The notes beneath the pieces were generated by a model. The model did no database searches. It was not told where the DNA came from and saw only the letters and a list, made by a program, of their open reading frames with translations. The position numbers were made by a program, and so were the translations under genes. A stretch of DNA of 64,000 nucleotides from the NCBI RefSeq assembly GCF_000175635.1, contig NZ_ACVP01000032.1, positions 1 through 64,000 of the forward strand. Reading direction: 5' to 3'. This document shows positions 57,572 through 64,000 of the stretch, one piece after another. Each line of letters starts with the position of its first letter. Within the stretch, counting starts at the first letter, position 1. The DNA is from Corynebacterium tuberculostearicum SK141 (GTDB taxonomy: Bacteria; Actinomycetota; Actinomycetes; Mycobacteriales; Mycobacteriaceae).

Positions 57572-59101
57572 TTATGCTCCTACGTATGTATCTGTGCCGG
57601 AGCGGCGCGGGGTGCGTCGCAGGCGGTTTGTGCGCAAAGCTACCAGTGCGCAGACTGTTCCAATAATAACCATGAGCCATTGCAGGGGCGAACCAAACCT
57701 CACGGAAAAGGTCTCTCCGCTACGCAAGGGCAACTGCTCTACTAACGCGTCCGGCGTGAAAATCTCCGTGGACTGGCTAACGTGGCCATCTGGGTGAACA
57801 ATGGCGGATACTCCAGAGGTCGCCGCCACCACCACGGCTCGGTCCGTCTCCATGGCGCGCAATCGGCTCATGGCCAATTGTTGGTAGGTCATATCGGAAT
57901 AGCCAAAGGTGGCGTTATTGGTGGGAGTAGTCAGTAGTTGTGCACCATTTTTCACCGACTCCCTAAAGGCGTTATCGAAGGAGACCTCGTAGCACGTTGC
58001 CACGCCTACCGGCACTCCCGCCATGGAGACAACGCCTGGGCCGTCGCCGGGTTTGAAGTCACCGGCTAGATTCACATAGTCAGAAAATTTGGCAAAGAAG
58101 TCCCGCATGGGCATGGTTTCACCGAAGGGCTGCAGGTACTTCTTATAGTGGTGGTCTCCTACCGTATGCCCGGGAGCAAAGACCTGCATTGTGTTGCGGG
58201 CTCCCACCTCATCCCGCGTAGCGGTGCCAACCAAAACAGGTGCGTCTATCGCATCGACGGCGCCACTGATCGCCGAGGCTGCCTTGCCGTCACGGAATGG
58301 GTTGATATCAGAGGAGTTTTCGGGCCAGATGACTAGGTCAATGTCCTTGTCGCGTGCGGCCAGCTTCTTTGTCTCAGCCACGTGGTTGTTAAGGACCGCT
58401 TGGCGTTGCCCGGCAAAGTCTAGGCCCATGCGTGGTACGTTTCCTTGGATAGCGGCAACCTTTGCTTCCCCGACAGTGGAATCGTCTCGGTTGATTCCCA
58501 GACCTGCCACCGTTGCGCTTGCAAGGGGAAGGATAGCTGCTAAGAATGCGGCGCTTTTGGCTTTCCATCCGCGTTGAATCAGCAGTGCAGCGAGACCGCA
58601 ACCGCACAGAACCGTGGCTGCGGTAATGAGCGAGGTTCCACCCCACGGAGCCAGGTTGGCTAGCGGTCCGTCGATTTGTCCCCAAGCCAATTTCACCCAA
58701 GAAAAACCGCCGAAAGGTACCGAAGAACGCAACACCTCCACCGCGAGGTAGAAGAACGGGAAGGCAATAAAACCGTATTTCCACCGCGCTACTGCCGCGC
58801 CGCCAATGCCCAGTAGAATCGCGTATACCGAAAGCCATATAGCCAAAGCGATGTATGGCCCACTGCCCACTAATTCGCCGATCCATGGCAGCGTCAGCAG
58901 GTACAGCACGAGCGAATGCGCGACTGCAAGAAGCGCGCCCACACGGGCGGTAACGTGCCTAGTTCCCCACGGCAGCAAGCTCGCGTACAGCAAGCCCACG
59001 CCCACAATGGCAGCCCACCACCAGCCACGGGGCTCTATGGCGGCATATGTGAGCAGACCGGAAAGGCCCGCCACTACGAGGCGGGCAAGAGTTAGCACCA
59101 C
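57572..59101 (-). CDS. lnt: Apolipoprotein N-acyltransferase, Lnt/Ppm2 (509 aa)
   Basis: About seven N-terminal membrane helices precede a nitrilase-fold domain (about 205-460) with catalytic Glu in LVIWPENSSDIN, Lys in the HHYKKYLQPFGE segment and the nucleophilic Cys in VGVATCYEVSF. A final helix (about 480-497, WLMVIIGTVCALVALRTN) follows. It N-acylates mature lipoproteins. In mycobacteria Lnt and Ppm1 are fused; in corynebacteria the two are separate adjacent genes, as here. Its start overlaps the fxsA stop by one base. Confidence 0.93.
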   Translation of the reverse strand: MVLTLARLVVAGLSGLLTYAAIEPRGWWWAAIVGVGLLYASLLPWGTRHVTARVGALLAVAHSLVLYLLTLPWIGELVGSGPYIALAIWLSVYAILLGIGGAAVARWKYGFIAFPFFYLAVEVLRSSVPFGGFSWVKLAWGQIDGPLANLAPWGGTSLITAATVLCGCGLAALLIQRGWKAKSAAFLAAILPLASATVAGLGINRDDSTVGEAKVAAIQGNVPRMGLDFAGQRQAVLNNHVAETKKLAARDKDIDLVIWPENSSDINPFRDGKAASAISGAVDAIDAPVLVGTATRDEVGARNTMQVFAPGHTVGDHHYKKYLQPFGETMPMRDFFAKFSDYVNLAGDFKPGDGPGVVSMAGVPVGVATCYEVSFDNAFRESVKNGAQLLTTPTNNATFGYSDMTYQQLAMSRLRAMETDRAVVVAATSGVSAIVHPDGHVSQSTEIFTPDALVEQLPLRSGETFSVRFGSPLQWLMVIIGTVCALVALRTNRLRRTPRRSGTDTYVGA

Positions 59102-59703
59102 TAGCTCTTTCCGCCCTTGGACTCGCCACCGGAGGGTCCGAAGTCATCTGGATCCAGGTTCTCGCTCCAACGGCGGATCTCTTCCTCATCCAACACTTCA
59201 TGCGGGCCAGCATCCTGCATGCTGGGGTGCCCACTTTGTGTTGCTTGGCCACGACCAAAGGAGCCAAAGTCGCCATAAGAGTCGTGCTGCTGTGCCATTG
59301 GGGTGGCCTCGTAGATCTTAACGCCCATGTTTTCGATCTTGCGGTACAAGGAGGCCGCTAGCACCGTGCGCAAGACGGCGCGGGTCGGCGAGAAGATAAA
59401 GAGGGCTCCGAGGATCGTCGTCAAGAAGCCCGGCAAAGAAAGCAACATGCCGCCTACCAAGGTAAGGCCCACATTGCTGGCGGTCTTGCCCACATTGCCG
59501 GCGTGAACGACGTATGTACCGTCCCCTGTGCGTTCGACCTGCTTTCCCATCAAGCGGCGCACTTCAAGGCCAGCGATGGACATTCCGAAGAACATGGTGA
59601 CAAAGAGTGCGATAAGCGCCCAGCCAACGCCGATCCATTTTGAGACGGCCCAAAAAGTCAGGGTCTCTGCGACCATGTAGAGAGCAAAATACATAAACGG
59701 CAT
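59101..59703 (-). CDS. fxsA: FxsA-family membrane protein (200 aa)
   Basis: An FxsA domain (about 1-145) with three or four membrane segments: FALYMVAETLTFWAVSKWIG, GWALIALFVTMFFGMSIAGL and LVGGMLLSLPGFLTTILGAL. The motif PGFLTTILGALFIFSPTRAV is characteristic. A hydrophilic tail (150-200) is Glu/Asp/Gly-rich. In E. coli FxsA overproduction relieves phage T7 exclusion, but its normal role is unknown. It is the first gene of fxsA-lnt-ppm1. Confidence 0.9.
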   Translation of the reverse strand: MPFMYFALYMVAETLTFWAVSKWIGVGWALIALFVTMFFGMSIAGLEVRRLMGKQVERTGDGTYVVHAGNVGKTASNVGLTLVGGMLLSLPGFLTTILGALFIFSPTRAVLRTVLAASLYRKIENMGVKIYEATPMAQQHDSYGDFGSFGRGQATQSGHPSMQDAGPHEVLDEEEIRRWSENLDPDDFGPSGGESKGGKS

Positions 59704-59788
59704 GGCCTCAGTCTAACGAGGCAGACTGATAAAGTGCTGGCAACACTCATGCGCGAGGCTGCAGCCGCGGCAGGTTAAACTAGTGCGC

Positions 59789-60574
59789 ATGCTTACTCCT
59801 GCGCTTTTTGAAGACCCCCAGTACGGCACGTGCATCCGCATCTACGTTGCCGGCGGCAGCACCCACGCCCAGGATTGGGTCACTTTGGCGCAGTGCGCCA
59901 GTGCTTGTGCGGATGGGTATGTCTACATCGACCGGTTCTCCGCAATCGAGCTGCGCGGCATTAAGGATGCGGAGGCACTCATTCAGCAGCTCCAGGAGTT
60001 GCAATTGCGCGCCACGGCGATGCCGGTGCTGGCTTCGCCATTGTCGGCGGAGGCCAAGCAAACGGCCCAGGATATCGCGGCTGAGCTAGGAGCGGCAAAA
60101 GGCGGTCCCGGACTGGCCGTTATCGCCCACGACGACGTACCGACCGGCGCGGCCGCAGTCAGCCTTAGCATCGACGGGGACGGTGCCCTGCGCCTTGAGC
60201 GTTCCCCGCTTGGCGACGCCCCCTCGGCCCCACTGACTCCGCACGCTGCCGCCCACCACTATGAGGAGGCGCTCCAAGGCACCGAATCCCTAGAGCATGA
60301 TGCCTCCGCCCTGGCAGAACCAGGCCCTATTGGCTGGTTAGATGATCATTTGCCTGCGGGCGTAGTTGACCTCGGCGCGGGCGTGCACCGCGGCGCCATC
60401 CCTGCTGAGTTTGCGCAGCTCATCGGCCAATTAGAGGTAGACATCACCGTCACCCCGTGGGGCGGATTAGTCTTTCACAATATTGCCGAGGGCGACGCCG
60501 AAGTGGTACTGCGCGTACTCGCCCCACGCGGTTTTATCTTCGATATCAACTCTCCCCTGCTGCGCGCAGAGTAG
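59789..60574 (+). CDS. Conserved hypothetical protein (261 aa), probably from a leaderless mRNA
   Basis: I do not recognise a catalytic family. The protein begins MLTPALFEDPQYGTCIRIYV and continues GGSTHAQDWVTLAQCASACA; it is Ala-rich, acidic and soluble. A -10-like TTAAACT (59774-59780) lies 8 bp before ATG 59789 with no ribosome binding site, suggesting a leaderless transcript; a GTG at 59783 is a second candidate start. The pattern of an N-terminal and a C-terminal beta-rich segment (EVDITVTPWGGLVFH) hints at two domains. It converges with the SDR gene. Confidence 0.65.
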   Translation: MLTPALFEDPQYGTCIRIYVAGGSTHAQDWVTLAQCASACADGYVYIDRFSAIELRGIKDAEALIQQLQELQLRATAMPVLASPLSAEAKQTAQDIAAELGAAKGGPGLAVIAHDDVPTGAAAVSLSIDGDGALRLERSPLGDAPSAPLTPHAAAHHYEEALQGTESLEHDASALAEPGPIGWLDDHLPAGVVDLGAGVHRGAIPAEFAQLIGQLEVDITVTPWGGLVFHNIAEGDAEVVLRVLAPRGFIFDINSPLLRAE

Positions 60575-60588
60575 AAAGAGCGCAAGGT

Positions 60589-61335
60589 TTAGCGCGGCAT
60601 GTGCCGCCATATTGGGCGCGGTACAAGCCGCATGACCCACGCTAGGCCCTGCAGAGCCCGAGGAATCCACACGGTGCGCGAACGCGGCTTACCGCGCCGT
60701 GCATCGCGGTCAATACAACCGACAACTGCCTCGGCCACATCTGCCGGACGCACAGAAAGCGGCGCCGGCTTCATTCCTTCGGTCATGCTGCCGATGACAA
60801 AGCCAGGACGCGCGGTAATAAGGCCTACCTGGCTGCCGTGCAGCTTGTCCGCCAGTCCCTGACAGAAGGCATCAAGACCGGCCTTGGTAGATCCGTACAC
60901 GTAATTTGCCCGGCGGGCCCGCCAGCCTGCTATCGAGGAAAATGCGACGATATGACCGCGGTGCATGCGCTGGGAAACCAGCGTAAGCAGTGAAATCTGC
61001 GCGGCATAATCGATTGTGGCGATGTCGACCGCGTGGGACGCATCGCGTTCTGCCCGCTGCTGGTCACCAAGGATGCCGAAGGCGACGACAGCAAGCTCAA
61101 TGGGGCCTGCCAACTCTATGGCGCGATCGACCACACCGGCATGGGACGGAAAATCTGCGGCGTCGAAATCGAGCAGATGAACGCTGCGCGCACCTGCCGC
61201 CCGGAGCCGGCCTTCCACGCCTTCCATACCGTGGGTGCCTCGAGCGGCGAGCACAATATCTTGGCCAGGGGCTACTCGCCTAGCGATTTCTCCGCCAATA
61301 TCGCTGCGGCCGCCCAGAATCAGTACGCCAGCCAT
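60589..61335 (-). CDS. Short-chain dehydrogenase/reductase, DprE2-like (248 aa)
   Basis: The cofactor motif GGRSDIGGEIARRV (8-21) is the TGxxxGIG variant. Catalytic Ser and Tyr-x3-Lys appear in FSSIAGWRARRANYVYGSTK (about 137-156). The RARRANYVYGSTKAGLDAF region strongly resembles decaprenylphosphoryl-ribose epimerase subunit DprE2, which completes synthesis of decaprenylphosphoryl arabinose. However dprE1 is not adjacent, so this may be a paralogue. Its start overlaps the stop of the Xaa-Pro peptidase gene by one base. Confidence 0.83.
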   Translation of the reverse strand: MAGVLILGGRSDIGGEIARRVAPGQDIVLAARGTHGMEGVEGRLRAAGARSVHLLDFDAADFPSHAGVVDRAIELAGPIELAVVAFGILGDQQRAERDASHAVDIATIDYAAQISLLTLVSQRMHRGHIVAFSSIAGWRARRANYVYGSTKAGLDAFCQGLADKLHGSQVGLITARPGFVIGSMTEGMKPAPLSVRPADVAEAVVGCIDRDARRGKPRSRTVWIPRALQGLAWVMRLVPRPIWRHMPR

Positions 61336-62462
61336 TAACGGACGTCACGCGGAGCTTGGTTCAGGGACTCGTAGCCATCGTTGGTCAGCACCACGATGTC
61401 TTCCAAACGCATGCCCCACTTGCCTTCCAAGTAAATACCCGGCTCAATGGAAAAGGCCATGCCCTCCTCCAAGGCGAGATCGTTGCCTTCCATAATGAAG
61501 GGCTCCTCGTGCGTGGACAGGCCGATGCCATGACCGGTGCGGTGGACAAAGTAGTCGCCCCAGCCGGCCGCCGAGATCGCCTGGCGGACGATGGCATCGA
61601 TGTCTGCGGCGGTGCTGCCGGGGTGGGCTGCAGCTCGGCCGGCGGCTTGGGCGTCAGCAAGCACGGCATAGGCATCCTGGAAATCCCGCGGAGCCTTGGA
61701 AATATCCCCGCCCACTACGTAGGTGCGGGTGCAATCGGAGTGGTAGCCGGAAGGCAAAGTGCCGCCGATATCGACGACGACTGGCTCGCCCTCAGCCAAC
61801 TCGCGATCCGAAAAGCTATGGTGCGGGTTGGCGCCATTCGGGCCCGAGCCGACGATGACGAAATCGATAACAGAGTGCTCCTGCAGGATGAGCTTTTCCA
61901 GTTCGTGGGCGACCTCGGCCTCAGTACGACCGGCCTGCAAAAGCTGTGGAACTTGCGCGTGGACTGCGTCGATGGCATGGCCAGCCTTGCGCAGCTCAGC
62001 AATCTCAGCCTCATCCTTGCGGGTAAAGAGTTCGGCCAGTGCGTAAGTGGCCAGTTCATAGCTGGCGTGTGGAAGCAGATCTTGGAAACGCAGCACGTGG
62101 TCTGCCGTCAGCGACTGTCCCAGCGCTACCTTGCCTAGTCCGTCGCCTGCGCCACGCAGTGCCAGCTCGTACGGGTCCTCACCATCGTTCCAACCGCGCA
62201 GCTCCACATCCAGCTGACCTACCGGTGCAGCCTTGATATCGGTGATATCGGTATTAGGCGCGACGATCCATGCAGTGCCCCGCTGCGGCACGACCAAGAC
62301 CGTCAAGCGTTCGTGGGAAGAGACCCAGGAGCCGGTGAGGTAGGCAAAGTCTGATCCCGTGCCAATGAGGAGCAAATCGATGCCCTTGTCTGCAGCCGCC
62401 TTTTGTGCGGCGTGCAGACGCTGGGCGTAGACATCAGCGGAAAAAGTCTGAGTATCAGTCAT
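61335..62462 (-). CDS. pepQ: M24-family Xaa-Pro aminopeptidase/dipeptidase (375 aa)
   Basis: An N-terminal creatinase-like domain (1-135) precedes the pita-bread catalytic domain. Metal ligands are visible: Asp in VVVDIGGTLP and in YHSDCTRTY, His in HRTGHGIGLSTHEEPFI, and Glu in FSIEPGIYL and RLEDIVVL. It cleaves peptides with proline in the second position; dipeptidase versus aminopeptidase specificity cannot be told. It lies between the helicase and SDR genes on the same strand. Confidence 0.92.
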   Translation of the reverse strand: MTDTQTFSADVYAQRLHAAQKAAADKGIDLLLIGTGSDFAYLTGSWVSSHERLTVLVVPQRGTAWIVAPNTDITDIKAAPVGQLDVELRGWNDGEDPYELALRGAGDGLGKVALGQSLTADHVLRFQDLLPHASYELATYALAELFTRKDEAEIAELRKAGHAIDAVHAQVPQLLQAGRTEAEVAHELEKLILQEHSVIDFVIVGSGPNGANPHHSFSDRELAEGEPVVVDIGGTLPSGYHSDCTRTYVVGGDISKAPRDFQDAYAVLADAQAAGRAAAHPGSTAADIDAIVRQAISAAGWGDYFVHRTGHGIGLSTHEEPFIMEGNDLALEEGMAFSIEPGIYLEGKWGMRLEDIVVLTNDGYESLNQAPRDVR

Positions 62463-62494
62463 GCCCCAGAGTCTACTCGTCCGCGCCGCGGATT

Positions 62495-64000
62495 TTAGGC
62501 GCCAATGGCTACGACACCGCGCTGAATTGCGTCAATGGCCCGGCGGGCGTTGCGCTGAATTTCGCCGTCGTACCCCGTCTTAGCCACTTGTTGCAGCAGG
62601 TCGATGACTTGGCGGCACCAACGGACAAAATCACCCGGGGTGAGCTCAGCTCCAGCCTCATTGGCCGCAGCCATGCAATAGCCCAAGGGCGCGCCAGCCG
62701 CCCATTGGTGTACCGCCAAGGCGAACCCGGCTTCCGGTTCGCGGGTAGGCGGCAGCCGGTGGCGTTGCTCATCTGCGGTCAGTTCGGTGTACACGCGCCA
62801 GGTGGCATTCATAGCGTCAGCCATGCGCTCGGTGGCCGCTTCAGGCTGCCCACTGGTGGCCTTGCGGTTTTCGAAACAGCACAGGGAGGCAACACCGGCA
62901 AGCTCTGCGGGATCCAGTTCATCCCAAATTCCGCGCTTGAGGCATTGGGCCACGAGCAGATCGGATTCGCTGTGAATTTTGGCAAGGCGCTCACCTTCTT
63001 CGGTGATGACCGGCGTGCGGTCCGCGCCAACCCCGGTGAACTCGACGTAGTCCATCTCTGCGAGGAGATCCACAATGCGCTCGAAAGTGCGGCCCAAAGT
63101 ATCCGTAGCCTTATTGACCTTGGATTGCAGCTTGTCCCGATCACGCTCGCGCCGTGCAAGCTTTTGTGCCAGGCCCGCCAGCTGTTCGCGGTCAGTAGCC
63201 GGCCAATCGTGAGCTGGATGAGCACGCAGTGCGTCGCGCAACTGCCCCACTCGCTTATTAGGCCGGGCGCGGGTGTGCGACTTCATGCGCTTGGGCCGGT
63301 CGAAGTGTTCGCGGTGCAAAACATCCTGCACATATCGGGTATTGCGGCGTGGATTCTTGCGCACCGGCTTGGGGATCTTGATGCTACCGACTTGGATCGG
63401 AGGGTTATTGATTCCGGCTGCATCGATACGGCCAGACCACCCAGACTCAGTGGTAATCCACGGCCGGGGATCCGCAGTTTGGTTCGCGGGAGTAACAACC
63501 GCAGCGAGAATAGGACGCTTCTTGCCGGGCATCGCAATAACATCGCCCAGCTGCAAGCGTCCCAGTACCGCAATCACCTCTTGGTTGCGCTGGTTGGCAC
63601 TATCGATTTCTGATTGCTTTTCCTCGGCCGTGAGCTCGCGGCGCAGGCGGACATAGTCCATGAGAACCTCGGCGGGATCTTCCCCGTCCTTTGCAGGCGG
63701 TGCAAGCGACGACACGGCATCATCGAGCTGGTTGCGCAGTTCTCGCACGCGATGCTCGGCGCGTTCAATCTCGCGCGTTTCCTCCACGACGGAGCCATCG
63801 GCCTGGAACTGTGCGAAGGACTTTTCCAACAAACGCAGAGATTCCTCGAAACCAAGCATGCCCAGCAAATTGATCGCCATATTGTAACCCGGTGCAAAAG
63901 TGGAAATGAGAGGATACGTACGGGTAGAAGCAAGGCCAGCTACTTGACGCGGATCCATGGCGGGTGCCCATTGCACAACTGCATTGCCCAACGTATCGAT
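62495..64000 (-). CDS. HelY-like superfamily 2 helicase, C-terminal part (501 aa visible, truncated by the window)
   Basis: The frame is open to the right edge (IDTLGNAVVQWAPAMDPRQV); the N-terminal helicase motifs lie outside. The visible part starts with the end of the RecA2 region (ASTRTYPLISTFAPGYNMAI, NLLGMLGFEESLRLLEKSFA) and continues with the DSHCT-type C-terminal domain of the Ski2/HelY/Rv2092c family: RIVDLLAEMDYVEF, ELAGVASLCCFENRK, PGDFVRWCRQVIDLLQQVAK. These helicases probably act on structured RNA. The gene ends 32 bp before the peptidase start. Confidence 0.9.
   Translation of the reverse strand: MDTLGNAVVQWAPAMDPRQVAGLASTRTYPLISTFAPGYNMAINLLGMLGFEESLRLLEKSFAQFQADGSVVEETREIERAEHRVRELRNQLDDAVSSLAPPAKDGEDPAEVLMDYVRLRRELTAEEKQSEIDSANQRNQEVIAVLGRLQLGDVIAMPGKKRPILAAVVTPANQTADPRPWITTESGWSGRIDAAGINNPPIQVGSIKIPKPVRKNPRRNTRYVQDVLHREHFDRPKRMKSHTRARPNKRVGQLRDALRAHPAHDWPATDREQLAGLAQKLARRERDRDKLQSKVNKATDTLGRTFERIVDLLAEMDYVEFTGVGADRTPVITEEGERLAKIHSESDLLVAQCLKRGIWDELDPAELAGVASLCCFENRKATSGQPEAATERMADAMNATWRVYTELTADEQRHRLPPTREPEAGFALAVHQWAAGAPLGYCMAAANEAGAELTPGDFVRWCRQVIDLLQQVAKTGYDGEIQRNARRAIDAIQRGVVAIGA

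Noticed and set aside
1..64000. CRISPR array, complete insertion sequence, integrase-flanked island or prophage
   Set aside because: No regularly spaced repeats, no transposase, and the only tyrosine recombinase is the chromosomal XerD.

Overview
The window is a chromosomal segment of a Corynebacterium species (Mycobacteriales). The evidence is gene content and order: tlyA-nadK-recN-steA-steB-NUDIX-xerD-parA-scpA-scpB-rluB-cmk-der is the actinobacterial order also found around Rv1691-Rv1713 of M. tuberculosis, and the blocks secA2-odhI-ftsR, gnd ... thi-ndh-ufaA-like and rbpA-ppm1-lnt match the C. glutamicum order as I know it. OdhI, FtsR, SteA/SteB and RbpA are typical of this lineage. The DNA is moderately GC-rich, with many GTG starts and 1-8 bp stop/start overlaps. 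The species cannot be fixed from this window.

Layout. 1-1.2 kb: the end of an rRNA operon (5S rRNA and terminator), then a two-gene cassette of unknown function. 1.3-17.4 kb: a long plus-strand housekeeping run (TPR protein, HAD phosphatase, a 53-aa protein, TlyA, NAD kinase, RecN, the SteA/SteB cell-separation pair, NUDIX, XerD, a secreted protein, ParA, ScpA/ScpB, RluB, Cmk, Der). pyrG, which normally lies between steB and the NUDIX gene in this order, is absent. 17.5-27.3 kb: a more accessory stretch with a Dcu-type C4-dicarboxylate transporter, a methyltransferase, a frameshifted and strongly asymmetric ABC exporter pair, an esterase lipoprotein, an orphan DNA methyltransferase, a 57-aa antitoxin-like protein and a fused double TetR-like regulator. 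27.4-31.6 kb: an ABC exporter plus two-component operon facing a CadD-like gene, with an array of inverted heptamers between them, then tRNA-Pro.

31.7-41.7 kb: YchJ and a hydrolase-OsmC fusion opposite secA2, odhI (2-oxoglutarate dehydrogenase inhibitor), ftsR, a bifunctional-nuclease-family protein and a second MerR regulator; then a VWA-like surface protein, a conserved protein annotated in the genus as a glycosylase, and a DEAD-box helicase. 41.8-53.8 kb: gnd, a thioesterase, an enoyl-reductase-family protein, CorA, a methyltransferase, the TPP-riboswitch-controlled thiM-thiE-thiD/tenA operon, NDH-2, a cyclopropane-synthase-like protein and a DyP peroxidase. 53.9-64 kb: an unknown gene, a 465-bp gene-poor region with palindromes, YceI with a 58-aa membrane protein, a zinc-ribbon protein, rbpA behind a promoter that reads as both SigH and SigA, ppm1-lnt-fxsA (lipoglycan and lipoprotein biogenesis), an SDR, an Xaa-Pro peptidase and the 3' part of a helY-like helicase running off the right edge.

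No CRISPR array, complete insertion sequence or prophage was seen. The strongest candidates for something unusual are the ABC pair whose two partners have lost opposite halves of the ATPase machinery, the single-chain double TetR with a palindrome at its own promoter, the heptamer array facing the two-component/ABC operon, and the palindrome-rich gene-poor region at 54.4-54.85 kb.
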